Below, one piece after another: positions 18,699 through 28,369 of a DNA stretch of 64,000 nt; the first letter of the stretch is position 1, and every line of letters begins with the position of its first letter. Location: positions 2,232,001 through 2,296,000 of the forward strand of contig OY782877.1 in assembly GCA_963678445.1 (NCBI GenBank), written 5' to 3'. The stretch is from G963678445 sp963678445 (GTDB taxonomy: Bacteria > Hydrogenedentota > Hydrogenedentia > Hydrogenedentales > G963678445). The translations under genes were made by a program, and so were the position numbers. The notes under the pieces are model-generated. The model was given only the letters and a program-made list of their open reading frames with translations, searched no databases and was not told the DNA's origin.

Positions 18699-19901
18699 GC
18701 TAGGAGTCTGACCCTGAATCATGTTTACCATTTTTTTGTTCGGTTTTCTTGAGTCGGGGAGGATTTTTTGTTTTTGGGTACGTTGGAAAGGGCTTTTCTG
18801 CGTGTTTCCTATATTCTGGCGGCCATGCGGCGCAGGTTGAGGGATAGGCATTGAAGGCGCCATTCGGCGCGTGCATTGGCTTCGCCGCGAAGGCTTCGTT
18901 GGCGAAATCCAAGAACTTGTTTGAGGCAGCCGATGACGGGTTCTAAGATGTATTTTCGTTTTCGGTAGCTCGCCCGTCCCTTTTTGGTCTTGAGTCGACG
19001 TTGCATGCGCTCGGCGAGGCTCGCGTTTTTAGGGATGGGACCGCGGGGCAGGCAATGCGTGGGTCGTAGGCTTCGCGACCGCAGGCTATGTAGGCCCGGG
19101 TATCTTTTTCTTGGAGGGCGGCAAAGTTGGCTTCGCTTTTGTAGCCGGCGTCGGCGAGGATTTCCTCGGAAAGACTTCCTGTGTTTGCTTCAATTGCGTC
19201 AGCTATAGGAATAAGTTCGTTTTGGTCGCTGACGTGGTTGTTCAGGTCCGCCGCTACAATAATCTGTGCGGTATCCTCTACCGCGATTTGGCCATTGTGG
19301 CCTTATATGAAATCTTTCGTTGATTCGTCGCGCATAACCCGACTCTCGGGATCGGTGACGTTTTCCTGCGCTTTCGCCTTCAGCTTACTGCCGTCAATGG
19401 CAATGCGTCCCAATTTTGCCAGCCCCGCCTCCTGTGCCAATCGGACCACCTGCACGAAGAGCTCTGTGAACCGGGCAAGATGGCGTTTGCGAAATTTAAG
19501 GATGCTACGAAAATCAGGAATAAGTTGGGGCGACAGATAGCGGAAGGCCACGTCCTCCACGCATTTCGCCTGCGGTTTGCGTGAACTGAAGACGCCCGTC
19601 GCATAGCCATAGAGGATCACCTTCAACATCATGCCGGTGCGAACGGCGGCGCACCGGCCCCCAATTTCGTATGACAATCCGCTTCCCACGCCTCAAAGTC
19701 AAAGTTTTCCATCGTATCCGAGATGATTTTCCGGCAACCAATCCTGCAGCGTCGATGGCAGCAAAAGGTCCTGTTCCGGCGCATACTCAATAAACTTACG
19801 ACCGCCCATAATATCCCCAGTGCTCGTTTTATAAAAAACACGCACGGAAATGCCAAAGATTATTTTTGGGAATGTCCGGTATTCGGAGTCAGACTCTTAG
19901 C
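18699..19901 (-). mobile_element. Decayed IS1182-like insertion sequence with recognisable inverted repeats
   Basis: The ends form imperfect inverted repeats at 18699-18719 and 19881-19901, matching at 18 of 21 positions and sharing GAGTCTGAC. Between them lies a broken transposase gene on the minus strand. The element is about 1.2 kb, shorter than intact IS1182 relatives, so internal deletions are likely. No clear target duplication was found next to the repeats. The 240 bp between the pump gene and the left end shows no gene. Confidence 0.75.
18809..19809 (-). pseudogene. IS1182-family transposase, several frameshifts
   Basis: Pieces of one transposase can be followed through different minus-strand frames. 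From ATG 19809 comes MGGRKFIEYAPEQ and LLLPSTLQDWLPENHLG, then a shift, then a segment containing MLKVILYGYATGVFSSRK, DVAFRYLSPQ, DFRSILKFRKRH and IAIDGSKLKAKAQENVTDPES. After another shift GQIAVEDTAQIIVAADLNN and EEILADAGYKSEANF follow. A last frame gives RKRKYILEPVIGCLKQVLGFR with RGEANARAEWRLQCLSLNLRR. The order matches IS1182 transposases. With at least three frame breaks it is not functional. Confidence 0.8.
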
Positions 19902-20377
19902 TATCTGCTCGTGCCGGAGAGTGAAGCCTTCCCCGATCTCGACGCCTACGTGGCGGAGCGCTATCCGGACGGACGACCCTACGCCCTCGGCGGACCGTAC
20001 CACCGGTTGGACCTACGTCGACCGGAAAAACGCTTGGTCCGTCACCATCACCGAAGACAAAAAACTCACCGTGAAGAAGATCATCGCTCCAAGCGCCTCC
20101 CGCGCCACAACACCCGCCATCCCCTTGACACCTCTCGGCAATTCCCACACCCACCACAATTTCCATTAGAAAAATTATACCCATCCACACCGACCAACCT
20201 TTCCAGCCCGGGGTCACCCCATCCGGACCAGAAACTGATATCCACACAAAAAGCAGCATTAAAACTACGACAACTGTGTTTCCTTTTTTTCTTCCTTCAC
20301 CTCAATAGCCTGCGAGCAAACCAAAAGAAATTCACGTCAAAACTTCCTTGAGGTCGGATTCTTGAGAAGCGTTATTG
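19902..20377. other. Intergenic region with possible coding remnant
   Basis: No intact gene is supported. Two overlapping plus-strand frames read plausible protein fragments (AFPDLDAYVAERYPDGRPYALGG, then after a frame change TTGWTYVDRKNAWSVTITEDKK), so this may be the tail of a gene broken when the IS1182-like element inserted. The family is not recognised. The rest, up to the stop of the next minus-strand gene, shows nothing clear. Confidence 0.3.
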
Positions 20378-21718
20378 CTATTCCCACCAGCGGTATTCGC
20401 GTCCTTTGATGGGGTAGATGGTTTTTTGCGCTGGGGTGGGGTTCTCCGGACGGGGGGATTCGATGGCCCAATGGACGTGCTCTACCCAGGTGGCTTCGAC
20501 GCAGCATTGCTGCTTTTCGTCTACTACTTTGCCGTCGATGAAGGGACAGCGGTACAAACTATCCTTCTGGCGGAAAAGGATTTCGTCGTTCTCGGTGAGC
20601 AGCAATACCTCGGTGTTGCCCTGCGTGGTCCAGCTAGACATTTTCTCCCCGTCGGAAGTGATAAACCGGTACACCGCACGCTCGGGATTAAAATGCTCAC
20701 TGTCGCTATTCACCGGGAAGACCACCCAATAATCGGCCAGTCGCATGACGCCGCTATAGTGAAAATCGACAGGGAACGAGAGCGGTTTCCACGTCTTCTT
20801 CACCTTGTCGAACAAGACGAAATACCGCTGCGGTGTTTTACGCTCGGGATTGTGTATCCAAAGCTCCATAAAGGACTGCGTATCCGTCTGGGAAAGTATC
20901 CTACCATCTTCGGTACTACGCATATCTTTATGACCAGTGATCCATTCCCCATCCTTTGTCAAAGCCTTATGATGCGCAAGCATTTCCTGGCTCAAAAAGA
21001 TCCCCATCGGATTCATGAAGTGATACGTTCGGCGATTGAGTTCCCCCGTCTCCTTATTAATATGGAATCGAATAAAGTGATACGCATACACCTGCGGCGC
21101 AGCATCCTGATAAACAATATCCCCCCAGGCTGCACCCGAATACTTTACTGTTCCGAGCGATTTGGATTCAAAATCATAGGTGTAAAAAGTATCGGTTTCC
21201 AGCTTTGTAATGAGCGTCCCTAATTTGCCATCCGGTGCGTTATAAAGATAATTCACCCCAGATAATATTGCTTCTGGTAGGTTGTACTTATTCAAAAATT
21301 TTTCCTGTTTAAAATCATACAGCCAAAGCCAGCCCTTATCCACAAATTCTGGTAACTGCTGTTTTGCGGAATTGCCAAGGATAAGCGTAGGAGCGCCAAT
21401 AATCAACGCGAGTTTTTTTTCTCGATGCAATAAAAGCGAGTCTATGTTCCTTCGAGTAAAATACTCTGAATAAATGCGCGTTGTTTGCTGTGTTTTGGGG
21501 GCCATCCTGAAAATATCAAACACAAACGGCCCCATATAATTCACTGGTTTGGCGTTCACCAGGTAAATAACAGAATCGGCATAGCTGCTTCCCATCAGAC
21601 CACAGCCCAAAAGGCAGCACAGTACAACACGTGAAAACAATGAATCGCCTCTCTTGCGTTCAACATACAACCGCCTACATGGTGTAGAGGATTTCACTAC
21701 ACAAGCTTGTAGTTTCAT
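20378..21718 (-). CDS. Secreted protein of unknown function, local three-member family (copy A)
   Basis: This 446-aa protein has a charged N-terminus and a hydrophobic signal-like segment ending LLGCGLMGSSYADS, so it is probably exported. I do not recognise a family. It aligns along its whole length with 21772-23076: shared RIYS.YF, WLYDFKQEKF, WVVFP, RAVYRFIT, DGEKMS, KDSLYRCPFIDGKV and HWAIESPRP.NPTP blocks. The repeated beta-strand-like pattern would suit a propeller or sandwich; that is a guess. It contains a conserved Cys pair (QQCC). AAAGG lies six bases before the start, and the leader before it is similar to that of copy B. The 53-bp gap from copy B suggests tandem duplication and co-transcription. 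Confidence 0.75.
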   Translation of the reverse strand: MKLQACVVKSSTPCRRLYVERKRGDSLFSRVVLCCLLGCGLMGSSYADSVIYLVNAKPVNYMGPFVFDIFRMAPKTQQTTRIYSEYFTRRNIDSLLLHREKKLALIIGAPTLILGNSAKQQLPEFVDKGWLWLYDFKQEKFLNKYNLPEAILSGVNYLYNAPDGKLGTLITKLETDTFYTYDFESKSLGTVKYSGAAWGDIVYQDAAPQVYAYHFIRFHINKETGELNRRTYHFMNPMGIFLSQEMLAHHKALTKDGEWITGHKDMRSTEDGRILSQTDTQSFMELWIHNPERKTPQRYFVLFDKVKKTWKPLSFPVDFHYSGVMRLADYWVVFPVNSDSEHFNPERAVYRFITSDGEKMSSWTTQGNTEVLLLTENDEILFRQKDSLYRCPFIDGKVVDEKQQCCVEATWVEHVHWAIESPRPENPTPAQKTIYPIKGREYRWWE

Positions 21719-21771
21719 GGAAAACCTTTATTTATGTAGAAAAAACAGGGGATATTACCTCCAGGGCACAC

Positions 21772-23076
21772 CTATTTTTCATCCTCCCATTGACAGTCTG
21801 CTTTTGAGGGGTAAATAGTGTGTTGCATGGGGGTGGGATTTTGGGGACGGGGGGATTCGATGGCCCAGTGCGCATGGTATACCCAGTCGGCTTGGATGCA
21901 GCATTGTTTCTGATCTTCTAATACCTTTCCGTCGATGAAGGGACAGCGGTATAAACTATCCTTATGCCGGAAGAGGAGTTCGTCGTTCTCGGTAATCAGC
22001 AAGACCTCCGTATCGGGCTGGGTAGTCCAGGTAGACATTTTCTCGCCGTCTGCAGTGATAAAGCGGTACACCGCACGCTCGTGATCGACATACTTACTGT
22101 CCCCTGTCAAGGGGAAAACCACCCAATAATCGCCACGTCGGACAGTGCCGCTAGAAAAATAATTCGCATCTAACGATAACGTTTTCCAGGACTTCTTGAC
22201 CTTGTCAAAGAGCACAAAGTATCTTTTTGGTATTTTTTGGGCAGGGTCCCGTATGTATAATGCGATGAACGACTGCGTGTCCGTTTGCGCGTATATGGAA
22301 CCATCTGCCCAAGCCTGCGGGTCCGTATGTCCCGACATCCAGGCCCCATCATTCGTCAACGCCTTATGCTGTTCCAGTATCTCCTTCGATAAAAAAAACC
22401 CCATTGGTATCATGTACCTATATATTTGGTGATACATTTTCCCTGTCTCTTTGTTGAGATGGAAATCAATGTCTCGATACGATGAAACGAAGGGGGAGGC
22501 ATCCTGGTACACGATATTTTCCCACTTCACATCTGCCCCAGGCACGATACTGAGCTGGTTGGAAGCCAAGTCATACTGGTAAAATTTATCCGTTTCAAGT
22601 TTTGTTATGAGCACAGCCAATTGCTCTTTCGGGGTATTGTAAAAATAATTCAGTGGCAAAATCCCTTCCGGCAAGATGCATTCTTCAACGAATTTTTCTT
22701 GTTTGAAATCATAAATCCTGAGCCAGCCTCTTTGTTCCTTTTTTCTAGACGAGCAGGACCCTTGGGAATTATAGTGTATGACCCATTTGTCACCAAAAAG
22801 CAACGCCCATTTCTTCTTGGGGTGAATAAAAACATTATTCACTCCGTCCAGAACTATCGTTTCTTGGGATGGTCCATCTGAGTACAGTTTGCCGTCGAAG
22901 TATCGCGAATAGATTTGGGTGGCTTGATTCATTTCCGGATTCAGCCGATAAATCGCAAAGGTAGTAGGGGGGATGATACCTTCATTAGGGTTGCTTACCA
23001 AATAAAGGCTTGTATCGGCATGTATATTTTGCATGAACCCAAATAGGAGGATAATACCCAGGAGTTGCTGTTTCAT
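21772..23076 (-). CDS. Secreted protein of unknown function, local three-member family (copy B)
   Basis: The start chosen is ATG 23076, which gives a clean Sec signal (MKQQLLGIILLFGFMQNIHA) and has AAAGG seven bases upstream. The frame is open to 23286, but the extra residues overlap the neighbouring gene. The mature part parallels copy A and the truncated copy C (40045-40560): SLYLVSNPNEGIIPPTTFAIYRLNPE, RGWLRIYDFKQEKFV, RAVYRFITADGEKMS, KDSLYRCPFIDGKV and a QCC motif. No known domain was recognised. Copy B is closer to copy C than to A in the N-terminal half. Probably exported; role unknown. Confidence 0.78.
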   Translation of the reverse strand: MKQQLLGIILLFGFMQNIHADTSLYLVSNPNEGIIPPTTFAIYRLNPEMNQATQIYSRYFDGKLYSDGPSQETIVLDGVNNVFIHPKKKWALLFGDKWVIHYNSQGSCSSRKKEQRGWLRIYDFKQEKFVEECILPEGILPLNYFYNTPKEQLAVLITKLETDKFYQYDLASNQLSIVPGADVKWENIVYQDASPFVSSYRDIDFHLNKETGKMYHQIYRYMIPMGFFLSKEILEQHKALTNDGAWMSGHTDPQAWADGSIYAQTDTQSFIALYIRDPAQKIPKRYFVLFDKVKKSWKTLSLDANYFSSGTVRRGDYWVVFPLTGDSKYVDHERAVYRFITADGEKMSTWTTQPDTEVLLITENDELLFRHKDSLYRCPFIDGKVLEDQKQCCIQADWVYHAHWAIESPRPQNPTPMQHTIYPSKADCQWEDEK

Positions 23077-23197
23077 AAGAAAACCTTTATTGATGTGGAG
23101 TAAACAGAGGATATCGCCTCCAGCGTATACCAGAGATTGCACCGTATCGCTCTTGTTTGCTAGATTGCCCCACCCCGGTATGGCGGCATATATGGGC

Positions 23198-24337
23198 TCA
23201 TTTGGGAGCTGATTGCTCGCTTGCGGTGTCGGGACAGTCTCCGAGGAGGGCGTTGAGGGCATCGACTCCCGGCATCGCCCATTCACCGCTTTCTATCTTC
23301 GCTTCTATCGCCTTGGAACGGCTCGTTCTTTGAAGCGAACGCAGACGGAACGCCCCGTCCGCAGTGTCTTTCCTGGCAAGAAGCTCAACTTTCAACTCGT
23401 CAATTCCGCGAAGCGCCCAGGCCCAGTCCGATTCCTTCGAATCCTCCTTGTGCTCCTGTTTTTCCTCCTCCGCAATATGCTTCAGGGCGGTTTCCCGGGC
23501 GAAGTCGAGATATTCCAGAATCTCCTCTTTCTTCTCCACGGCGCGCCAGGCCTGTCTTGCAAACAACTCGGCGTAATCCCGGAGTCTGAAAGGGGTGAGG
23601 TCCGGATCGGTTCTGGCTTCATGAATCGCCAGTTCGAATTCCTTGTGCTCCACCAGTCCCGGCTCATAATGAAGCGTGTACAGGTCATCCCTATCAACAA
23701 CATCCTTATATCGTTTAACAGCAGCTTTCTCGATACGCTGGCACTGGTAATGAATCAGCATTTTGACGCGCATGAAACGGTAGTAGCCATAGCCCGCCGC
23801 TTCTTTCCGCTCGCAGAACCGGATTATGGCGGGATACGGCCACCAGCGTTCCAGGATCTCTCCAAAGTATCGGTGTGCGCGGTCATCCCAAGGGGCAACG
23901 CATGAGATCCTGTTCATCAATTCAAGCTTCTGCTCCGGATGAATATTATCCGATTGATTGCAAGTCAATGCAGCATCTGACGGAAGCCTTCCGTAATCGG
24001 CGCCGAACTCTTTCCAGAGTGTACCAAATCCAACCTTCCCGCGTGCTTCGTACTCACGCCGCTCTTCTTCAGATAATTCATAAGCCTCTATCAGGTTAAG
24101 TACCTCTGCACGCTCATCACCACACAGTTCATTCTCCATCGACGAGCAATAGACTTCCAGGATCTCAACAGCCTTGGCTGGGAGTCCCGCACGTTTCTCT
24201 TCCAGAAGGGCGCGGGTTCTGGAAAGATTCTCTTCCCGTATCTCCCGGGTAGACTCGGACATCTTAACCGCCACGCCTGAAAAACAACTTAACAGGAGTG
24301 TGAAGAAAAATACAGTTACCAAGAAAAATCTGTTCAT
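23198..24337 (-). CDS. Exported protein of unknown function
   Basis: Start ATG 24337 is preceded by AAAGGAGG, and the N-terminus MNRFFLVTVFFFTLLLSCFSG is a signal peptide that could be a lipoprotein leader (LLSC). The mature ~360 aa are rich in Glu, Arg and Lys with long helical stretches (RTRALLEEKRAGLP, AEVLNLIEAYELSEEERREYEARG) and a Trp-rich centre (FGEILERWWPYPAIIRFCERKEAAGYGYYRF). I recognise no family. Helical repeat (TPR/SEL1-like) architecture is possible but not clear. It lies 120 bp upstream of copy B in the same direction. Confidence 0.7.
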   Translation of the reverse strand: MNRFFLVTVFFFTLLLSCFSGVAVKMSESTREIREENLSRTRALLEEKRAGLPAKAVEILEVYCSSMENELCGDERAEVLNLIEAYELSEEERREYEARGKVGFGTLWKEFGADYGRLPSDAALTCNQSDNIHPEQKLELMNRISCVAPWDDRAHRYFGEILERWWPYPAIIRFCERKEAAGYGYYRFMRVKMLIHYQCQRIEKAAVKRYKDVVDRDDLYTLHYEPGLVEHKEFELAIHEARTDPDLTPFRLRDYAELFARQAWRAVEKKEEILEYLDFARETALKHIAEEEKQEHKEDSKESDWAWALRGIDELKVELLARKDTADGAFRLRSLQRTSRSKAIEAKIESGEWAMPGVDALNALLGDCPDTASEQSAPK

Positions 24338-24354
24338 GGAACCTCCTTTATACA

Positions 24355-24690
24355 TTACCATTCAAGGTACTCGTCGGGATCAGCGTCGTATGCATCCCGT
24401 ATTTTCTGGGTGTCCCAGGTATGGACGTCGGATGTTGGGGAAAAGTAGCAGTTGCCAAATTCGGCCGTCTTCTGAAGCAGGTTGACCTCGGGGGCAGAGG
24501 CAGCATTACATAGATCCGGCATTGCGCCAGAAGTTGCTCCCTTCTTGTAAAAATATACTGGACCGTTCCCTGTGGACGAAGGCGATTCTGCAAGTTGTCT
24601 TGCCAGCGATCCTTGGACGCGTGCTTCCTGGTAAGTTATATACAAATCATCGTTATCTGCACCATGGTAGAGTTTTTTATTGCGTGCTAA
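24355..24690 (-). pseudogene. C-terminal fragment of an unidentified protein
   Basis: A minus-strand frame without a credible start runs from a stop at about 24690 to TAA at 24355. It reads NKKLYHGADNDDLYITYQEA, then GNGPVYFYKKG, and ends DPDEYLEW. It looks like the tail of a longer secreted protein (two Cys, Asp/Tyr rich) whose 5' part was lost. No match to the neighbouring families was noticed. It abuts the duplicated 280-aa gene copy at its 5' side. Confidence 0.35.
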
Positions 24691-24757
24691 GCTTTAGAAA
24701 TGTCTCTGCACCTTTTATCAGGATACTCCGAGTGAAGTCACGAGTACATATCTGTGA

Positions 24758-25516
24758 TTACTCTATAGCTATTAGTAATCTATCCGGCATATACACATTC
24801 CATAGTTTTACAAGCTCTCGGTCGTTAATTATTTTATCATGCAAAACGCTTATTTCTTCCTCCATGTCGGTTATGTGACACCTGTTCTCAAAGGAAAGTT
24901 TTAGTAATCCCGCCAACGATAAAATTCTGCATTCATCATCATATGAACCACTTTTTCGATAACAATTATATAATAGATTTGCATCCTGAGGTTCGTTGTT
25001 CTTGACAATCTTATTCAAAACATATTTTCGCATAAGCCCATTAGCTTCATAAATATATCTTAGAGCCCACTTCCTGTCTGAACTATCCAGAAATTCCACA
25101 ATCTCGACAAACACTCCATACGAAATGGTGAAATCATCCGTATACGATAAGGTCATAGATCTTTCGTCAACCAGAACCCATCCACCCGATGTCACATCGG
25201 AACGATATAAACTTTTTTTTATAAAATCTTTGCTTAATTTACTGATCTCATTCTCCCGAATCAGTGTTAGATAAGAAGCCGCAAATAACTTTATTTCCAT
25301 GCTTTCCGTTTTATAAAAAACATTTTGTATGGTTTCTGCATACTCTAGGGCTTTTGCCTCCCGTAAGTATTTTATGCAAAAACAACAATCCATAGCGCAT
25401 TCCCCGGTAAGAGGATTTAAACTCATTAATTTATCGAACATAAAATCATTTAAATCAATATCTTTATACTTTTCTGAAATATCATCAAGTGAATTCCCGT
25501 TGCCGTATAGGTGAAA
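24758..25516 (-). pseudogene. 5'-truncated copy of the 280-aa secreted Cys-containing protein
   Basis: From the IS3 junction at 25512-25517 to the stop at 24758 this is almost identical to 28488-29241 (LYGNGNSLDDISEKYKDIDL, AMDCCFCIKYLREAKALEY, SDRKWALRYIYEANGLMRK). The signal peptide and first ~30 residues are missing. Instead the frame runs into the inverted-repeat end of an IS3 fragment, giving a chimeric N-terminus (MKTRDQGDPLKNRKSLS). Without an export signal it is probably non-functional. The repeated DNA extends a little past the stop, from about 24738. Most differences from the intact copy are near the 3' end. Confidence 0.8.
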
Positions 25517-25913
25517 TGGACCCCATGGGTTGGACAGGCTTTTCCGGTTCTTAAGTGGATCGCCCTGGTCCCTGGTTTTCATGCACAGTTCCCTGCGGGG
25601 AACTGTGCATGCATGTTGGTGTAGTACACATTGTCGGGGGTGCGCCTGTCAAGCGCCTGATGTTTGCGCTGCTGGTTGTAGAAGTCCATCCAGCGCCGGA
25701 CGCCGGCGCGGGCGTCGCGTATGGTGTCATAGGCGTGGAGGTAGACTTCTTCGTATTTCAGGCTGCGCCAGAGGCGTTCGATGAAGACGTTGTCCATCCA
25801 GCGCCCTTTGCCGTCCATGCTGATTTGGATGCCGTGCGCTTTGAGTACGCCGGTGAAGGCGGCGCTGGTGAATTGGCAGCCCTGGTCGGTGTTGAAAATT
25901 TCGGGCGCGCAAT
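25512..25913 (-). mobile_element. IS3-family fragment (3' part of OrfB and inverted-repeat end)
   Basis: The minus strand encodes the C-terminal part of an IS3-family (IS407-like) OrfB: EIFNTDQGCQFTSAAFTGVL, SMDGKGRWMDNVFIERLWRS, then a QRKHQALDRRTPDNVYY tail. The second catalytic Asp (TDQG) and the Glu (FIERLW) are present; the first Asp region is gone. The terminal sequence at 25512 onward (TGAAATGGACCCC) matches the end of the related element at 40759. The fragment stops abruptly at about 25913 against an IS30 remnant in the opposite direction. It truncates the copy at 24758-25516. Confidence 0.85.
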
Positions 25914-26091
25914 GAAAACATGAACGGATTAATACGCCAATACCTCCCGAAGAAAACAAGCTTTCGAGGCCTTACGCGACAGGTCGTCCAATCAATTGTG
26001 AATGCGCTAAACAACAGGCCAAGAAAGAAGCAGCAATTCCGAACACCAAACGAAGTCTTCGTGCAACAGGGTGTTGCACTTGAACTTTGAA
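25911..26091 (+). pseudogene. IS30-family transposase C-terminal fragment
   Basis: The plus strand reads NENMNGLIRQYLPKKTSF, then RQVVQSIVNALNNRPRKK and RTPNEVF, ending LEL and TGA. NGLIRQY...LNNRPRK...TPNEVF is the hallmark of the end of IS30 transposases. Only about 60 codons remain, and the 5' part is replaced by the IS3 fragment. Not functional. Confidence 0.85.
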
Positions 26092-26096
26092 GCCGG

Positions 26097-26155
26097 CTTT
26101 ATCTTATTTGCATTTAGAGTATTGACAATCGTTAGCGTAGTATTAGTCCTTGGGC
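26097..26155 (-). repeat. 59-bp perfect copy of part of the giant gene's deacetylase domain
   Basis: Bases 26097-26155 are identical to 29994-30052 within the 3191-aa gene, coding PRTNTTLTIVNTLNANKIK just after its TFDDG motif. Flanking sequence on both sides is unrelated. It shows that a third deacetylase-type segment once stood here and was reduced to a scrap next to the IS30 fragment. The ~160 bp between it and the next gene hold nothing I recognise. Confidence 0.9.
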
Positions 26156-26319
26156 TCTCCAACCATGCCCAACCCAAGCCGTCACGGAATTGCTGAGAGA
26201 ACGTCTCTTGATGAGGAATAACCTTGTGCCAGAGATTCGGTAACTGCGCTCTCAACTGTGACCGCGTAGGATTAAGGCCCAGGATACGGAATGCAGAATA
26301 GTGAATCCGTTTTGCCCGT

Positions 26320-27303
26320 TCAAAGCTTCAGATTGCGGCGCCTGATGAATTCCCTCATCCGATCCGTCAGCATGTCTTCTCTCACCCTTTCGGGGACTGG
26401 CTGCCAAGGCGCGTCTCGTACCATGCTATTTTTTCGGTTCTCCCAGTATTCTTGCCAAAAACAGGGAGGTACAACATCATCCGTCAGATCCATTTCGCTC
26501 AACGCCTCCAACGCGGCGAAATCCGCAGCCGGAGTGAAGGTCCATTCCAAACCTGGATCCCTCACTCGTTCATACAATGCCTCCACCAGCTCTCGGCAAT
26601 CACTTTTTTTTGGCAAGGAGCGGAACACATCTGCGCTTATAAACCCCTCAGTCTTAATGGCAACGGTGAGTTTCTGAAGTGCCTCTGGAGTGTTAAGTTG
26701 TGTAAGGACAATAAGAAGTGAATCCCTTGCGAGATCCTCGACTCCCATGGATACGTCTTCCATTACTGAAATTGCAAAGTCTTCAGCGATGGTTCTGGCA
26801 TTGACACACCCCACTGACATTAAAGCGGCGGCAGCGTCGAGCGCTATCGCCAGCTTTTCCGATTTCGGATCCGCGATTTCAGATGCGGCAGTGACGATTT
26901 CTAATAAGACTGGTTCAGAGGCTTGCACCTGCAGACGCGCAAGAGCACGAATAAGAGGTATTGACGTCGAAAATTCTAGTTCGTCGCCATCGAGTTGCTG
27001 TTGAAGACACTGCAATACAGTCTCTTGGGCTAGCTGCGTACCTAGCCGGACCAGCGCCTCAAGTTCGTTTGGGCGGGGAACTCCCTTCTTAATGCGGTCA
27101 CAGAGCAAGGCTACGCAAGGTTCCCCTAGCTCGACAAGTCGATCAACAGTCCTTTCACGCAGCTCCCCTGATGTCCCCCCCCCCAGTATCTCTTGCACCT
27201 GCTGACTAGTGGATTTGTCTGCGGCTGCTGGAGAACAGAGCCACAATACGCCACTAGCATATAGGATGACGCTGAAAATAGTTACACTCGACGTTCGTAT
27301 CAT
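26320..27303 (-). CDS. Exported HEAT-repeat-like protein of unknown function
   Basis: This 327-aa protein starts with a signal peptide (MIRTSSVTIFSVILYASGVLWLCSPAAA). The mature part is a run of paired helices with HEAT-like spacing: RERTVDRLVELGEPCVALLC, ELEALVRLGTQLAQETVLQCL, SIPLIRALARLQVQASEPVL, KLAIALDAAAALMSVG and VEDLARDSLLIVLTQLNTPE. The C-terminus is basic (REFIRRRNLKL). GAGAGG lies eight bases upstream of the ATG. Such repeats usually bind other proteins; no partner is evident. It follows the orphan deacetylase gene by about 40 bp in the same direction, so may be co-transcribed with it. Confidence 0.72.
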   Translation of the reverse strand: MIRTSSVTIFSVILYASGVLWLCSPAAADKSTSQQVQEILGGGTSGELRERTVDRLVELGEPCVALLCDRIKKGVPRPNELEALVRLGTQLAQETVLQCLQQQLDGDELEFSTSIPLIRALARLQVQASEPVLLEIVTAASEIADPKSEKLAIALDAAAALMSVGCVNARTIAEDFAISVMEDVSMGVEDLARDSLLIVLTQLNTPEALQKLTVAIKTEGFISADVFRSLPKKSDCRELVEALYERVRDPGLEWTFTPAADFAALEALSEMDLTDDVVPPCFWQEYWENRKNSMVRDAPWQPVPERVREDMLTDRMREFIRRRNLKL

Positions 27304-27345
27304 AATACATGCCTCTCGTGGTTTAGAAATCTCTAAACAGTGGAA

Positions 27346-28197
27346 CTAGGGGAGTTTGTAGCCTCCAAATTTTGCCTTGTTGTCCGCTATTGTCTTCTCA
27401 ATTGTATCAAGTGTGATCTCAAGCGGTGATGGATTGCCGATGCCATTTGTAGTCTGATCATGCATCAGTATACACACACTCACCTTCTTTTTTTTGTCCT
27501 TTCTTCCTGCACTAATAAAATCCTTAAGCGCTTCGACATACGACTTGCCAGATGTGTCAACCACCCCATCCCAACAGACGCCATCACTGACGCTGTCATC
27601 TTCTAACATAATCGGCTTGTATACTTCTAACCCCCACTGTGCATAGCTTTCTCTTACTGCTTCGTTACTACTCCCCCCAGGAGGACGCACTAAAGTGGGC
27701 GGCGTACACCCTATAACATTTGTCAGACGTCTTATACCAGCTATAAGATCGCAGTCCAACCTACTTTCTGCTCCTAATGGAAGCTCTACTCCGTAATCGA
27801 CTTCTCCGTTCGGCCCGACAGGATATGGGGCTCGTCCTTCATCAACAACATGTTCGCGAATCGCATGTGTTCCTTTCCCTGCGTAGTGGATGCCGACTTC
27901 GTGGCCACTTTCTTCCATTTCTTTGATTAGATTTACTCCTTCTTCACTACCACCTCCGTGGACACCTGCCTTTCGATGCGTTGCAACAAAAAAGACTGCC
28001 TTTGCATCTCGTTCATTGAGGACATCAAGTATGCTCCGCGTGCGTGGGGGAAAGGCCTTCGGACCTATCTCATTCCCTTCAGAATCTAGGGGGAAGTAGT
28101 CGCTTCCATTCTTTTTGTAGGTACCATCAAGGTTCCTCGTATATTTGTGATAGCCAAGGGGGCCGTCGTCGAAAGTCAGCACCACTTCAACTTCCAT
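27346..28197 (-). CDS. Polysaccharide deacetylase (NodB homology) domain, orphan C-terminal cassette
   Basis: This 283-aa NodB domain has the metal and catalytic signatures: LTFDDGP at the very start, GHEVGIHY (His-His pair), RPPGGS and CILMHDQTT near the end. Family knowledge: these enzymes remove acetyl groups from chitin-like polymers, peptidoglycan or exopolysaccharide. As delimited it lacks a signal peptide. The same frame is open without a start for about 70 codons upstream, through a 141-bp segment nearly identical to the giant gene's linker (30103-30243). It therefore looks like the C-terminal end of a larger protein whose front was lost. A short signal-peptide reading frame begins at 28471 but is one frame off. 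The catalytic domain is different in sequence from the giant gene's own deacetylase. Confidence 0.8.
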   Translation of the reverse strand: MEVEVVLTFDDGPLGYHKYTRNLDGTYKKNGSDYFPLDSEGNEIGPKAFPPRTRSILDVLNERDAKAVFFVATHRKAGVHGGGSEEGVNLIKEMEESGHEVGIHYAGKGTHAIREHVVDEGRAPYPVGPNGEVDYGVELPLGAESRLDCDLIAGIRRLTNVIGCTPPTLVRPPGGSSNEAVRESYAQWGLEVYKPIMLEDDSVSDGVCWDGVVDTSGKSYVEALKDFISAGRKDKKKKVSVCILMHDQTTNGIGNPSPLEITLDTIEKTIADNKAKFGGYKLP

Positions 28198-28210
28198 TTT
28201 ACATACCTGC

Positions 28211-28351
28211 GCCTGGACAAGGGGAGTTGCGGGTGACGGGGTCTCTGGTTCGCCGCTTTTCGCCCCTCCTGATGCCGTTTTGAGAGGCTTGATGTAGATG
28301 GTCTGATCCGTGACCCAATGTTCGGTATCATCATCCTCCGCATCGAGGCGG
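28211..28351 (-). repeat. 141-bp duplicate of the giant gene's pre-deacetylase linker
   Basis: 28211-28351 matches 30103-30243 with three differences by eye, coding HWVTDQTIYIKPLKTASGG and SGEPETPSPATPLVQA. In both places it lies directly before a NodB deacetylase domain, but the two domains themselves are clearly different. This is a conserved junction joined to exchangeable ends. Confidence 0.9.
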
Positions 28352-28369
28352 CTGTCGACAAGCTCGTTG

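Noticed and set aside
23080..23175. Short similarity between GWGNLANKSDTVQSL upstream of copy B and RGDLAGKSGTVQSL in the giant gene
   Set aside because: About 15 residues only; could be a relic of the giant gene but is too short to claim.
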